Below are positions 46,814 through 56,473 of a stretch of DNA of 64,000 bases, in pieces. Position 1 is the first letter of the stretch, and every line of letters starts with the position of its first letter. The position numbers and the translations under genes were made by a program. The stretch is from Leminorella grimontii ATCC 33999 = DSM 5078 (lineage in GTDB: Bacteria; Pseudomonadota; Gammaproteobacteria; Enterobacterales; Enterobacteriaceae), in NCBI RefSeq assembly GCF_000439085.1, contig NZ_AUUA01000001.1, positions 806,001 through 870,000 of the forward strand, given 5' to 3'. Below the pieces are notes generated by a model, which did no database searches, had not been told where the DNA came from, and saw only the letters and a list, made by a program, of their open reading frames with translations.

Positions 46814-48823
46814 GTGAACATCCCCTGGTTGGAATGGAAAAGCACCCCGTGGGGCAAGGCGAACGCCGGCCAGTGGCGATACGCCCTGCGTAACGCCATC
46901 GCGATGTGCCTGTCGCTGGGCATCGCGTTTTGGCTCGACCTTGACGATCCCTACTGGGCAATGACCTCCGCCGCCGTCGTCAGCTTTCCGACGATCGGCG
47001 GGGTTATCAGTAAAAGCATCGGACGAATTCTGGGCAGCCTTTTGGGCGCGCTGGCCTCAATGCTGATTGCCGGCGCCTGTCTGAACGACCCTTGGCTGTT
47101 TACCTTTTTCATTGCCGGATGGCTGGCTCTGTGCACCTATATTTCTAACCACTACCAGAACAACGTTGCCTACGCCTTCGCGCTGGCCGGTTATACGGCG
47201 GCGATTATCGCCTTTTCCCTCACCAACAGCGCCGACTCGATGGACATTTTCAATATTGCCCAAGCGCGAGTCTGTGAGGTTGTTACCGGTCTTCTGTGCG
47301 GCGCTTTGATGATGATGATTCTGCCCAGCACGTCTGACGGAAGCGCCATGCTGGATGCGCTCAAGCGCATGCACGTCAAGCTGCTCGAGCACGCCCAGCT
47401 GATGTGGCAGGCGGGAACCTCGCCCCAAATGCGCACCGCGCACGAGGGCGTTATCAGCCAGATCCTTACCATGAACGTGCTTCGCATTCAGGCCGTATGG
47501 AGCCACTACCGCCTTCGCCGTCGCAAAAACATTCTGAATTTTATGCTCCACCAGCAGCTGCGCCTGACCAGCATTATCTCAGGCATTCGTCGCATGATGG
47601 TCAACTGGCCGGAGCGGCCGGAAACGCTTACCGACGGGCTGCAAAGATTACTGGACGAACTGCGCCAGCCGGATACCAACAAATACCGCCTGGCCAAGGT
47701 GCTTAAAGATCTCTACCCGACCGACCCCAACGACTTTCGACATCGCGCCTTCTGGTTCAGGCTGCGCCATTTTTGCTGGATCTACCTTCAGTCCAGCCGC
47801 TGGCTGCGCCAGTTGGACAACGCCGCGCCGGATACGGTTCTTCAGCCGCCCAAGGTCAACACGCTGGCTCAGCATACGGATACCGTCGAGGCGTTGTATA
47901 ACGCGCTGCGCACGTTTTTATGCATCGTCATCGGCTGCGCCTTCTGGATTAACACCCAGTGGGACGCCGGCTCTGCGGGCCTGACGCTGACCGCCATCAG
48001 CTGCGTGCTCTACTCTTCTACCGCATCGCCCATAAACAGCGTCATGACGCTGATAAAGGCGGTCGTGCTGCTTTCCATCGCCTGCTTTGTCGTGAAGTTC
48101 GGCCTGATGATCCAGATTTCCGATCTTTGGGTCTTTTTTCTGTTCCTGTTTCCCGTTCTGCTCACCATGCAGATGATGAAGTTACAGCATCCTCGCTACG
48201 CCGCCCTCTGGGGGCAAATGCTCGCCTTTATGGGATCGTTTCTCGCCATCACCAATCCGCCGACCTACGATTTCGACATTTATATTAACGACAGCGTTGG
48301 CAAGCTGGCGGGCGTACTGCTGGCGGGCGTCGCGTTTCAAATTCTTCGCCCCAGTTCAGATAAGGTGAAAAGCCACCGGCTTATTCGCGCGCTGCGGCGC
48401 GACTTTATGGACCAGCTCAGCGCCCATCCTCAGCAAAGTGAAAACCAGTTTGAGTCCGTGGTTTATCACCGAGTCAGCCAGCTCAGCCAAAGCAAAGACG
48501 AGCTTTCTCGCCTGTGGGTGCTGCGCTGGGGCGTCGTATTGCTCAACTGCAGCCACGTGGTTTGGCGGCTGCGCGACTGGCAGACGCGTTCCGATCCGCT
48601 GTCCGTTGTGCGGGAAGTCTGCATTCGCTGCCTGAAGGACATCATGTCGGAAAAAGGCATTCAGCACCGCACGCTGGAGGCCTCGCTAAACGAGCTGCTT
48701 CGCATCTGCAACGCGCTCTCGCACCATCACGACCCCGCGGCCAGAGAGCTCGCCGGGCTGGTTTGGCGCCTACACTGTTCGCTGTCGCCGCTGCAGACTG
48801 CGGCGGTACCGCCCGCACAATAA
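46814..48823 (+). CDS. ydhK: FUSC family transporter YdhK (AaeB-like)
   Basis: 669 residues. Two six-helix FUSC halves (ALRNAIAMCLSLGIAFWLDL at the N-terminus, and around residues 355-510) separated and followed by cytoplasmic parts, as in E. coli YdhK (670 aa). Blocks such as YWAMTSAAVVSFPTIGGVIS and QARVCEVVTGLLCGALMMMI are characteristic. Probably exports aromatic or other organic acids by analogy with AaeB; the substrate is not known. Confidence 0.93.
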   Translation: MNIPWLEWKSTPWGKANAGQWRYALRNAIAMCLSLGIAFWLDLDDPYWAMTSAAVVSFPTIGGVISKSIGRILGSLLGALASMLIAGACLNDPWLFTFFIAGWLALCTYISNHYQNNVAYAFALAGYTAAIIAFSLTNSADSMDIFNIAQARVCEVVTGLLCGALMMMILPSTSDGSAMLDALKRMHVKLLEHAQLMWQAGTSPQMRTAHEGVISQILTMNVLRIQAVWSHYRLRRRKNILNFMLHQQLRLTSIISGIRRMMVNWPERPETLTDGLQRLLDELRQPDTNKYRLAKVLKDLYPTDPNDFRHRAFWFRLRHFCWIYLQSSRWLRQLDNAAPDTVLQPPKVNTLAQHTDTVEALYNALRTFLCIVIGCAFWINTQWDAGSAGLTLTAISCVLYSSTASPINSVMTLIKAVVLLSIACFVVKFGLMIQISDLWVFFLFLFPVLLTMQMMKLQHPRYAALWGQMLAFMGSFLAITNPPTYDFDIYINDSVGKLAGVLLAGVAFQILRPSSDKVKSHRLIRALRRDFMDQLSAHPQQSENQFESVVYHRVSQLSQSKDELSRLWVLRWGVVLLNCSHVVWRLRDWQTRSDPLSVVREVCIRCLKDIMSEKGIQHRTLEASLNELLRICNALSHHHDPAARELAGLVWRLHCSLSPLQTAAVPPAQ

Positions 48824-48855
48824 AAACGGCCTCTTGCGTTCACTGCAAGAGGCCG
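48822..48855 (-). terminator. Terminator of the rhamnonate operon
   Basis: CGGCCTCTTGC and GCAAGAGGCCG form an 11-bp stem. Only the minus strand has a T-run after it (TTTTTATT), so it stops rhmT; it also follows the ydhK stop directly. Confidence 0.8.
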
Positions 48856-48878
48856 GGTTCAATCGGAAACGATAGCGC

Positions 48879-50150
48879 TTATTTTTTCTCCGCTACCGCA
48901 TCCTTCTTCAGCATCATAATGGCCAAGGCTCCGATGATGGTCAGCACCGCCAGCGTCAACAGCCCGGCAATGGAGTTATTCATCACGCTTTCCGCCTTAA
49001 CGCGAATGAGCGGCGCCAGGAAGCCGCCGATGGCGCCGAACATGTTCACAAAACCAATCCCGGCCGCCAGCGCAACGCCGGACAGCACGCCGGTAGGGAT
49101 CGTCCAGTAAACGGGCTGTACGGCAATAAAGCCCGCCGCGGCAAAACAAAGTGCAATGATAGCGACCACCGGCGTTGCAAAGGCGGAAACGCCGATGCCG
49201 ACGCCGGCGATGGCCAGCGTTATCGCCGCCAGGTTGCGACGGTTGCCCGTTTTGTCGGAATAGCGAGGGATGTAGTAAGTCCCGAACATCGCCGCAATCC
49301 ACGGGATCGCCGCCACCAGTGATGCCTTAAAGCCCACGTTAGTGCCTATCAGGGCCGCTACCTGGGTCGGCAGGAAGAAAATGAGGCCATATACGCTGAT
49401 TTGAATCAGCATATAGATAACGGCCAGATGCCAGACCTGCACGTTGGTAATTGCGTCAAGCAGGCGCGACGTCTGCTTTTGCGACTCCTCGCTGGAAATC
49501 TGGTCGAGCAGCGCCCTGCGCTCTTCCGGCGTTAAGAAGCGCGCCTTTTCCAGATTGTCATCCAGATACATAAAGGTCCAAAATCCCGCCAATACCGCCA
49601 GCGCGCCTTCAATCATAAACATCCAGAACCAGCCAGGATGGCCGCCGAAACCGTGCATTTCCAGCAGCGCGCCCGACAGCGGCGAACCTAACGTCAAGGC
49701 CAGAGGCGCCCCCATATAGAACAGCCCCATAACGCTGCCGCGCGTACGCTGCGGGAACCACTGCGAGGTCAGGTAAATCATGCCGGGGAAGAAGCCCGCT
49801 TCGGCCGCGCCCAAGAGCGTGCGTACCGTCAGGAACTTCCACTCCTCGTCGCAAAACGCCATCGCGGAAGAGAGTACGCCCCAGCACAGAGTGGTTAGTC
49901 CAATCCACTTTCTGGCGCCGAACTTTTTCATCAGCAGGTTAGCCGGCGCCCCCAAACAGGCGTAGGCGACGAAAAAGATCCCTGCCCCCAGCGCATAGGC
50001 TTCATTACTAAGCCCGGTATCAATCTGATAAGACTCCTTGGCAAAGCCGATATTGGCGCGGTCAAGAAACGCCAGAATGTACAGCGTCAGCATAAACGGC
50101 ACCAGCCGCCAGCGTGTTTTAGTTACAGCCGTATCGAGAACCGTAGTCAT
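48879..50150 (-). CDS. rhmT: L-rhamnonate MFS transporter RhmT
   Basis: 423 residues, 12 membrane helices, anion:cation symporter family. Very similar to E. coli RhmT (YfaV): LAFLDRANIGFAKESYQIDT, GLSNEAYALGAGIFFVAYA, EAGFFPGMIYLTSQWFPQR and MGAPLALTLGSPLSGALLEM. It probably imports L-rhamnonate with protons. Last gene of the operon, 79 bp after rhmD. Confidence 0.88.
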   Translation of the reverse strand: MTTVLDTAVTKTRWRLVPFMLTLYILAFLDRANIGFAKESYQIDTGLSNEAYALGAGIFFVAYACLGAPANLLMKKFGARKWIGLTTLCWGVLSSAMAFCDEEWKFLTVRTLLGAAEAGFFPGMIYLTSQWFPQRTRGSVMGLFYMGAPLALTLGSPLSGALLEMHGFGGHPGWFWMFMIEGALAVLAGFWTFMYLDDNLEKARFLTPEERRALLDQISSEESQKQTSRLLDAITNVQVWHLAVIYMLIQISVYGLIFFLPTQVAALIGTNVGFKASLVAAIPWIAAMFGTYYIPRYSDKTGNRRNLAAITLAIAGVGIGVSAFATPVVAIIALCFAAAGFIAVQPVYWTIPTGVLSGVALAAGIGFVNMFGAIGGFLAPLIRVKAESVMNNSIAGLLTLAVLTIIGALAIMMLKKDAVAEKK

Positions 50151-50229
50151 GACTAGATCCTTATAGTAATTATCGTTTTTATGGAGCCCGCGTCGGGCGG
50201 GCTCTCAATGATGAACTAACGGCGCGGCG

Positions 50230-51435
50230 TTAATGCGTATACGGACGCGTTAACTGGCATTGCGGATTCAGCTCCACGCCGAAGCCCGGCTTATCAAGCG
50301 CGGACTTATGCATACGTCCGTTAACCGGTACGGGTTCATCAAGCAGGATGGGATCAAACTGAGGACGCAGCGTCGAGCAGTCCGGGCTGGTCATCAGGAA
50401 TTCGCTAAACGGCGTATTGGTAAAAGTGATCACCGCGTGGTGAGAGTAAACGGAAGAGCCGTGCGGAACCACCAGCTGGCCGCGCGACTTGGCGATAGCC
50501 GCAATCTCCAGCAGCGTCGTCAGACCGCCGCACCAGCCGACGTCCGGCTGCATGATGTCGATGCCGGTTTCAGACAGCGTTCGGAAAGACTGTACGGTAC
50601 CGTGGTGTTCGCCGGAGGTGACCATCATTCCCGGCGGGGCGTTGCGCTTAAGCTCGGCGTAACCTTCGTACTGCTGAGGCGGCAAGCACTCTTCAATCCA
50701 CTTCAGGTTATAAGGCGCGCAGGCGTGGGCCAGCTTGGTGGCGTAGTTAACGTCCTGGCTCATCCAGCAGTCGAGCATCAGCCAGAAGTCCGGGCCGCAC
50801 TTCTCGCGCATGTCCGCCACCATGGTGGCATCTTTACGAATGCCGGCGTCGCCGTCGTGAGGCCCCCAGTGAGTCGGCATTTTCCCGCCGATGAAGCCCA
50901 TTTTTTGCGCCAGATCCGGACGCGCACCCGTTGCGTAAAACTGGATTTCATCGCGAACCGCGCCGCCGAGAAGCTTATAGACCGGCAGGTCGACCACTTT
51001 TCCAAACAGGTCCCATAGCGCTAAGTCAACGCAGGAGATGGTGTTCATCACCAAGCCGCCAGAACCGGAATAGTACATGGTGGCGTTCATCATCTGATCG
51101 TGAATGAGCTTGATGTCGGAGACGCACTTACCTTCAATAAAGCGGTTGAGGTGTTTTTCAACGATAAAACAGCCCATTTCGCCACCGGTGGAAACGGCAA
51201 ACCCCTTCACGCCGTTATCGGCCTCAACTTCGACGATAAGCGTTCCCAGCACGTTAATCCCGAACGACTGACGGGATTGCTCATACTGCTTGTACTTGCT
51301 CATCGGCGTAGCGATGTGGTCGTCAATCCAATGGCCGCCGCCCTGATCGTGATAGTCCGCACCGCCGGAACCCTTCTCGGCAGTAGCGCCGCCCATAAAA
51401 TAAGCGCTGACCCGTTTGATTTTAGGTAATTTCAT
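50230..51435 (-). CDS. rhmD: L-rhamnonate dehydratase RhmD
   Basis: 401 residues, the same as the E. coli enzyme. It converts L-rhamnonate to 2-keto-3-deoxy-L-rhamnonate. Enolase superfamily: N-terminal capping domain and a TIM barrel with metal ligands in [14 protein letters not shown] (Asp), [13 protein letters not shown] (Glu) and TSGEHHG (Glu). The catalytic His is in [12 protein letters not shown]. The strongly conserved [20 protein letters not shown] marks this subgroup. Confidence 0.93.
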   Translation of the reverse strand: MKLPKIKRVSAYFMGGATAEKGSGGADYHDQGGGHWIDDHIATPMSKYKQYEQSRQSFGINVLGTLIVEVEADNGVKGFAVSTGGEMGCFIVEKHLNRFIEGKCVSDIKLIHDQMMNATMYYSGSGGLVMNTISCVDLALWDLFGKVVDLPVYKLLGGAVRDEIQFYATGARPDLAQKMGFIGGKMPTHWGPHDGDAGIRKDATMVADMREKCGPDFWLMLDCWMSQDVNYATKLAHACAPYNLKWIEECLPPQQYEGYAELKRNAPPGMMVTSGEHHGTVQSFRTLSETGIDIMQPDVGWCGGLTTLLEIAAIAKSRGQLVVPHGSSVYSHHAVITFTNTPFSEFLMTSPDCSTLRPQFDPILLDEPVPVNGRMHKSALDKPGFGVELNPQCQLTRPYTH

Positions 51436-51453
51436 GGTTATCCTCTGTTTCGC

Positions 51454-52356
51454 TTAGTTGGCAATAGTTAGAAGTTGTTGCAAGGCTTTCTCTAGTTTGT
51501 TTTTTATGGAGTTAGCCTTCTCTTTCACTGCATCAATCTGTGGGAACGGTGATTCCCCCATCTTGAATCCTCTGATTTCCATTCCGAGCTTGTAACCCAG
51601 CGGGAAAGGAAGCGAAGACATCATCATCATGACCGGCAGCGCAGCCATTTGCAGCGCCAGCGCCTCTTCGTCGCGGCCCGCTTGCGTCAGGCGATAGATC
51701 TTGACCATCACTTCCGGCAGCACGCCTGACGTTGCCGTCATGCACCCTTTGCCGCCCGCCTTCAGCGAAGGGTAAAGAAACTCCTCTCTGCCGGTCAGTA
51801 CGCAGAACTGCGGGTTCACCTCTTTGCACAGCGTGAGCATCTGCATAAAGTCAACCGCGTTGCCGCCAGAGTCTTTAATCCCGACCACGTTCGGCAGGCG
51901 AGCCAGTTCAGCAACCATCGACGGCGTAAGGGCATCGGCAAAAAACGGAATGTTGTAAAGGCACACCGGCAGCGTCGTGCTCTCGATAATGCTTTTCATC
52001 GTCGCGACGATAACGTCCGGCGCGTGGCGATAAAACGTCGGCGGCATCAGCACCAGCCCCGCGGCGCCCTTCTCCTTGGCAAACTCCCCCAGTGCAATGC
52101 TTTCCTGCGCGCAGCTGGAGGGAATGCCGCACCAAACCGGCGCGCGCCCGGCGGCCTGATGGATAACGGTTTCCATCAATGAGCACTTTTGTTCAAACGA
52201 CATTAGGCCGGACTCGCCGACGGAGCTAACCGGGAACAGCCCGCTAAGCCCTGCGTCTATCTGAAAATCGACAATTTTTCTAAGCTCGTCCAAGTCGGGC
52301 TGCCCGTTCTTCCACGGCGTCAGCATCGCGCTGTAGATACCTGAAGGTCGAATCAT
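51454..52356 (-). CDS. DapA/N-acetylneuraminate-lyase family aldolase (probable 2-keto-3-deoxy-L-rhamnonate aldolase)
   Basis: 300 residues, class I TIM-barrel aldolase. FPVSSVGESGLMSFEQK is the family opening; LYNIPFFADALTPSMVAEL holds the Tyr, and NVVGIKDSGGNAVDF the Schiff-base Lys. It lies between the IclR-type regulator and rhmD with 27- and 18-bp gaps, where E. coli has the unrelated class II enzyme RhmA. Inference: it cleaves the RhmD product to pyruvate and lactaldehyde. A simple dapA is excluded by context, not by test. Confidence 0.85.
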   Translation of the reverse strand: MIRPSGIYSAMLTPWKNGQPDLDELRKIVDFQIDAGLSGLFPVSSVGESGLMSFEQKCSLMETVIHQAAGRAPVWCGIPSSCAQESIALGEFAKEKGAAGLVLMPPTFYRHAPDVIVATMKSIIESTTLPVCLYNIPFFADALTPSMVAELARLPNVVGIKDSGGNAVDFMQMLTLCKEVNPQFCVLTGREEFLYPSLKAGGKGCMTATSGVLPEVMVKIYRLTQAGRDEEALALQMAALPVMMMMSSLPFPLGYKLGMEIRGFKMGESPFPQIDAVKEKANSIKNKLEKALQQLLTIAN

Positions 52357-52383
52357 GACGTGTTTTACTCCTTCTTTATTAAT

Positions 52384-53169
52384 TTATAACGACACTCTGG
52401 GCTGCATTTCGCACCCCATCTCTTTGGAAATCAGCGCGGCGGCATGCATTACCCTTTCCGCCAGCGCCTGCAGGTTGCTTTCGTTCACCTGCAGCGTGGT
52501 GCCAACCGCCGAAATGGCGGCCACCAGCCGATGTGAGGAGTCAAACACGGGTGCGGAAATGCACTGAATGTTTAGCAGGTCTTCCTGATTGTCGAAGCTC
52601 CAGCCGCGCTGCCTAATCAAGGCCAGCTCGCGGACCAGCTCTTCTTCGCAGGAAAGGGTATAAGGCGTCATCACCTTAAAATCGATGGCCGACATCAGCT
52701 CCTTCTGGCGCTGCGGGCCTGCCCAGGCCAGCAGGCATTTCCCCAGCGCAGAGCTATAAAGAGAAACGCGCTTGCCCTCCCAAGAGCGCACCTGGATGGT
52801 GCTCTGTGAGTCTATTTTTAATAAATAGATAGGATCGTCGCCGTCGAGAATGCCCAGATGGCAGACCAGGCCGGTATCCAGCATCAGGCGGGTTAAGTGG
52901 TCTTTGGCAATTTTCCGCAGATCGAGCTGTTCTACCGACCGGCTTCCCAGCTCCATCAGCTTGAGCCCTAAACGGAGGCTTCCGTCATCGCTTTGCGCCA
53001 GCAGGCGAAGCCGCTTTAGCTCGTCAATCATCAGGTAAAGGGAGCTTTTGGGCAGCATCAGGCTGGTCGCCACGTCAGTGATAGTGCAATGGCCGTTTTC
53101 CGCTACAAAGTCAAGAATATCGATAGCTCTGGAGAGCGCAGGAACTTTCGATTTTTTGTTATTTTCCAT
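52384..53169 (-). CDS. rhmR: IclR family regulator of the rhamnonate operon (RhmR-like)
   Basis: 261 residues. N-terminal winged helix (LSRAIDILDFVAENGHCTIT, LPKSSLYLMIDELKRLRLL) and a C-terminal IclR effector domain (YSSALGKCLLAWAGPQRQKE, ISAPVFDSSHRLVAAISAVG). First gene of the operon with the aldolase, rhmD and rhmT. E. coli has an IclR-type RhmR at the same place. Two operator-like repeats overlap and precede its start codon, so it probably represses itself. Confidence 0.85.
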   Translation of the reverse strand: MENNKKSKVPALSRAIDILDFVAENGHCTITDVATSLMLPKSSLYLMIDELKRLRLLAQSDDGSLRLGLKLMELGSRSVEQLDLRKIAKDHLTRLMLDTGLVCHLGILDGDDPIYLLKIDSQSTIQVRSWEGKRVSLYSSALGKCLLAWAGPQRQKELMSAIDFKVMTPYTLSCEEELVRELALIRQRGWSFDNQEDLLNIQCISAPVFDSSHRLVAAISAVGTTLQVNESNLQALAERVMHAAALISKEMGCEMQPRVSL

Positions 53170-53199
53170 TATATTGGAATCCGTTCTTTTATATTAGAA
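53164..53199. promoter_or_regulatory. Two tandem 16-bp operator-like palindromes at the IclR-gene start
   Basis: TTCCATTATATTGGAA (53164-53179) and TTCTTTTATATTAGAA (53184-53199) agree at 13 of 16 positions and are 20 bp apart, so they lie on the same face of the helix. The first overlaps the start codon at 53169. Likely binding sites of the regulator encoded there. Confidence 0.65.
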
Positions 53200-53403
53200 G
53201 CCATTTCTACCACTGACGAATGGGTGAAAAAAACACCGACGTGTCCAATCTGTGACCGCTCTCTCACAGCGACTGAGTAATAAATTCGGCTTTCCAACCG
53301 GATGGAAAAAAAGCTTAAAAAGCAGAGGGATCTCCCACTAAAAACACGCTTCAGAAACGGATAAAGCGGCGAGCTTCTCAGCGAGAATAAAGAGGCGTTG
53401 AAT

Positions 53404-53437
53404 AAAAAAAGGACGATGAGTCAACATCGTCCTTTTT
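53404..53437 (-). terminator. Terminator of autotransporter 1
   Basis: GGACGATG (53411-53418) and CATCGTCC (53425-53432) form the stem. On the minus strand it ends in a run of seven T. It lies 23 bp after the stop. The rest of 53170-53459 has no gene. Confidence 0.88.
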
Positions 53438-53459
53438 GCGGGTATTCATAAAGGGAGAA

Positions 53460-56231
53460 TTAGAAGCTAAAGCGATAACCGCCGTTAACCTGCCGCTGTT
53501 CGAACGCATTGCCGCTGGTGTAATCAGCTTCCAAATACAGCGTATGCTGCCCGCTAATCTGCGCGCTAATGCCCAGACCGTTGTTCCAACCGTTGCCTTT
53601 AAAGCAGTGCTTCTCTTTGGAACCGTTCAGACGATAGTCGGTATCGCCGGAGAACTCCCGCAGCGCGCCGGTCTTCAGATAAACGTTCACCTTACTGTCG
53701 CCCGCCATAGTTTCATAACCCAGCAGCACGCTGGCGCGGCCCAGCATCGACTCATAGCTGCTCAGATCGATGTTCAGGCCGTTGCTGGCCTTCATGTCCA
53801 TGGCGTTCTGATGGCTATAGGTAAACTGCGCCTGCGGTTCAACGTAGAAACCGCTTCCCGTCTGGTTCAGGCTGAATTTTTTCCCGGCTTCCAGCGAGGT
53901 ACTGAAGCCGCTGGCGCTACCGTCAGCGTTAACGCCGTTGTTCTGGCTGTCCAGCACGCTGAAGCCGTTCTTCTGGCGAGACGCCTTCAACACCAGGTCG
54001 CTGTAAAAACCGCCCTGCGCCATGTAGCTGGCGTACATGCCCATATAGTCAGAACTGGCCGTGCCGCCGCCGCCGCGATAGTCCGGCGAGGCGTGGGTAG
54101 AACCGATAAACAGGCCGATAAACAGCGGAGTTCCAACGGAAATACGTTTGTCCGCGCCGAACTGTACGCCGCTGTAGCCCATGTCAAAACCGCTCAGCTT
54201 GCCGCTGGCAAACGCGCCAAACTTGCCGCCGTAACCGCGGATCCAAACGTTGCCGCGCTCGCCGCTCTGGCGCAGGTCCCCCATGCGCTGCATCAGCGTC
54301 TGGTTTTCGGCGTAGTTCATCAGATAGCCGACGTTTAAGTAGTTACCGCCAGCGTCCGCTGCCGAGGTCGGAGTTGGATCCGGATCCGGCGTTGGCAGTG
54401 GTGCGGAGCTGGAAGCGTAAAGTTCCCAGTTGTTGCCGTTTTTACGCACGTCGTACAGATAGCCGCCCAGCTCAACCTGTGACGTCGCCGCAAACGTCGC
54501 TGCCCCGTCGGCGGTTTCCACCACCGTCAGCACCTCATTACCGGTGGTTGCCATGCTGCCCTGATTGTTAATCGTCAACAGATGGTTGCCCGCGCTGGTT
54601 CCGGTGACTTTCAGCAAATCGCCTGAGTTATTCACGCCGTCGCCGTCGCCCACAATATCAGCGCGCATAATAAACGTACCGTTTCCGCTTAGGTTGGCAA
54701 CCTGTAGTATGGAATAGTCGCTGCTTGACTGCGCGCGGCTGGCAAAATCAATAGTTGAATTCGCCAGAGCCAGCTTATCTACTTTGGAGCTGTCGGAAAC
54801 ATTCCACAGGCTGTCCTGCATGGTAACGTTTAAGTAGCCATCATTGGCATTGTCGCTATAACCCTGGCCGCTCCACACAGAGCCGGTACGCATGTTTAAG
54901 TCAACAAGCCCGCCTCTGGAAATAACCCCGCCGGTAATCGTCAACTTACCGTTGGCATCCACGGTGCTTGGGGCATAACCACACTCGCAGTCGTCCTGAG
55001 TGACAATAGCCCAGTCGGTAACGTATTCCATATTAATTGCCACATCACCGCTTAAATTAATGTGGCTGCTGCCATCCAAATAGATACCCGTCGATCCGGT
55101 TTTACTGTTAATGGTAACGTTTTCCGCTGAGATCGTTGCGCCACGTTGAGAATAAAGGCCAGTCCAACCGCTATTAACGTTAATATCGGTATAGGCCAAA
55201 TTCAGTGACGCATTGCCATATGCTGTGGCAACGGCGAAATTGTCAGAAGACAGTATGTTGCGATTATCGGCAGTACCCAAGTAGTTCAAGACGCTCAGAC
55301 TCTGGTCGTCGCCACCTACGGATATCGCATACCCTCTGTCAGAAGATACATGGCTACCGGCGCCGATGTTCATTGTCCCGCCAACCTCGTTGCCAGATAC
55401 GTGAATATCCAGGCCCGAGCTATAAACGCCTGAAACATGAACCATCAGCGCATCAGCCGTCAGAGTGCCACCGCCAACGCTGGAAATACCGTTAGCACGG
55501 TCTCCAGAGGTCGTGATTGAGGAACCGCTGCCTAAATCAACGACAGCATTCCGGCTCAGCACAATGCCATCGCTCTCTTCTCCTTGGGTCTTGATAGTCA
55601 AACCGTTTGCAGTAACGCGCGATAAATATTCGCTGTCATTAAATATTATGCCTGCGCTTCTGTACCCTGAGGTGCTAATCAAACTCCCGTCGCCAAGATC
55701 AACCGAAGCCCCGCCCCGTTGAAAATAAATACCGTACCTATACGCTCCTGATGCTTCAATCGTTAATCCGTCGGCCTTTAACGATGCGGTTTGGCTAAGT
55801 AAACGGATCCCAATACCGTCTGTAGCGAGAATTGTGCTCCCTTGACCCAGATCGAAATCCAGCGAACCACCGTCAATAGAAATGCCCATACCGAGACCGC
55901 CCATGCCGTCTACGTTAATCGTCAGCGCATTTGCGGTAAACGTACTGTCATTGTTGGCGCCGCCAGTACGTATACCAACGCCGCCGTTGCCCGTCATATT
56001 GATAGTCACCCCGTTGGCTAAATCAACGTGGCCGGTCGTTGTGCTGTTAATCGCGCTGTAGCTTGAACCTGTAGCGACAATAACGTCATTGTCTTGAAGG
56101 GTAATGTCGCCGCCTGACTGTGGCCCCAGCTCAGCCGCGCTGACCTGACAAACGCAGGCGCTCAGGCTGACGAAACCCAATATAGCTAGCTGGCGATAAA
56201 AAGAGCTTTGAGAGAAATGCTTTATCCGCAT
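53460..56231 (-). CDS. Autotransporter adhesin-like protein (AT1)
   Basis: 923 residues from the ATG at 56231. Signal peptide ends near VSA (QLAILGFVSLSACVCQVSA). The passenger (about 580 residues) is built from beta-helix-like repeats of the type VDLGSGSSITTSGDRANGI. A conserved pre-barrel module ends ELGGYLYDVRKNGNNWELYA, then a Pro/Asp/Thr linker (PTPDPDPTPTS), then a type Va beta-barrel of about 295 residues starting near LMQRMGDLRQSGERGNVWIR and ending YRFSF. Two cysteine sites are odd: CEC in the passenger, and a Cys in the barrel (KEKHCFKG) where the paralogues have Ser. An in-frame GTG at 56252 is rejected because the paralogues start at the later ATG. Confidence 0.88.
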   Translation of the reverse strand: MRIKHFSQSSFYRQLAILGFVSLSACVCQVSAAELGPQSGGDITLQDNDVIVATGSSYSAINSTTTGHVDLANGVTINMTGNGGVGIRTGGANNDSTFTANALTINVDGMGGLGMGISIDGGSLDFDLGQGSTILATDGIGIRLLSQTASLKADGLTIEASGAYRYGIYFQRGGASVDLGDGSLISTSGYRSAGIIFNDSEYLSRVTANGLTIKTQGEESDGIVLSRNAVVDLGSGSSITTSGDRANGISSVGGGTLTADALMVHVSGVYSSGLDIHVSGNEVGGTMNIGAGSHVSSDRGYAISVGGDDQSLSVLNYLGTADNRNILSSDNFAVATAYGNASLNLAYTDINVNSGWTGLYSQRGATISAENVTINSKTGSTGIYLDGSSHINLSGDVAINMEYVTDWAIVTQDDCECGYAPSTVDANGKLTITGGVISRGGLVDLNMRTGSVWSGQGYSDNANDGYLNVTMQDSLWNVSDSSKVDKLALANSTIDFASRAQSSSDYSILQVANLSGNGTFIMRADIVGDGDGVNNSGDLLKVTGTSAGNHLLTINNQGSMATTGNEVLTVVETADGAATFAATSQVELGGYLYDVRKNGNNWELYASSSAPLPTPDPDPTPTSAADAGGNYLNVGYLMNYAENQTLMQRMGDLRQSGERGNVWIRGYGGKFGAFASGKLSGFDMGYSGVQFGADKRISVGTPLFIGLFIGSTHASPDYRGGGGTASSDYMGMYASYMAQGGFYSDLVLKASRQKNGFSVLDSQNNGVNADGSASGFSTSLEAGKKFSLNQTGSGFYVEPQAQFTYSHQNAMDMKASNGLNIDLSSYESMLGRASVLLGYETMAGDSKVNVYLKTGALREFSGDTDYRLNGSKEKHCFKGNGWNNGLGISAQISGQHTLYLEADYTSGNAFEQRQVNGGYRFSF

Positions 56232-56443
56232 AATTGAAAATTCCCTTTTCACTTTTAACTAATTTATGTCCATAGCCCCGCAATCTAACGAGGGAAAAAC
56301 ATTCAAAAAAACAAATCATCCAACGCCCAACAGATTAATCGCTGAGAAAAGAGGATTAAACAACGAATTAAAAACCCTTTTGGCATCAACAAATAAATAT
56401 AAAACAAGACATTATTCATGACGACTATTCTTATATTAATAAC

Positions 56444-56473
56444 ATCTTACGATCTAACAAAAGGGATAGTCAA
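56444..56473 (-). promoter_or_regulatory. Predicted promoter of autotransporter 1
   Basis: On the minus strand TTGACT (56468-56473) and TAAGAT (56444-56449) are 18 bp apart. The same layout (TTGACT, 18 bp, TAATAT) precedes AT3, with a shared stretch AATAGYTATTGACTAT. It implies a leader of about 205 nt before the ATG. Confidence 0.55.

Noticed and set aside
53436-54338. 300-codon plus-strand open frame opposite the AT1 barrel
   Set aside because: It lies antisense to a well-supported beta-barrel; a similar frame appears opposite the AT2 barrel because the sequences are nearly the same. No SD and no protein-like motifs.
56140-56170. Lipoprotein signal in AT1/AT3 (LSAC)
   Set aside because: Although LSAC resembles a lipobox, a second Cys and a normal VSA cleavage site follow, and autotransporter passengers need a type I signal; AT2 keeps a different sequence there.
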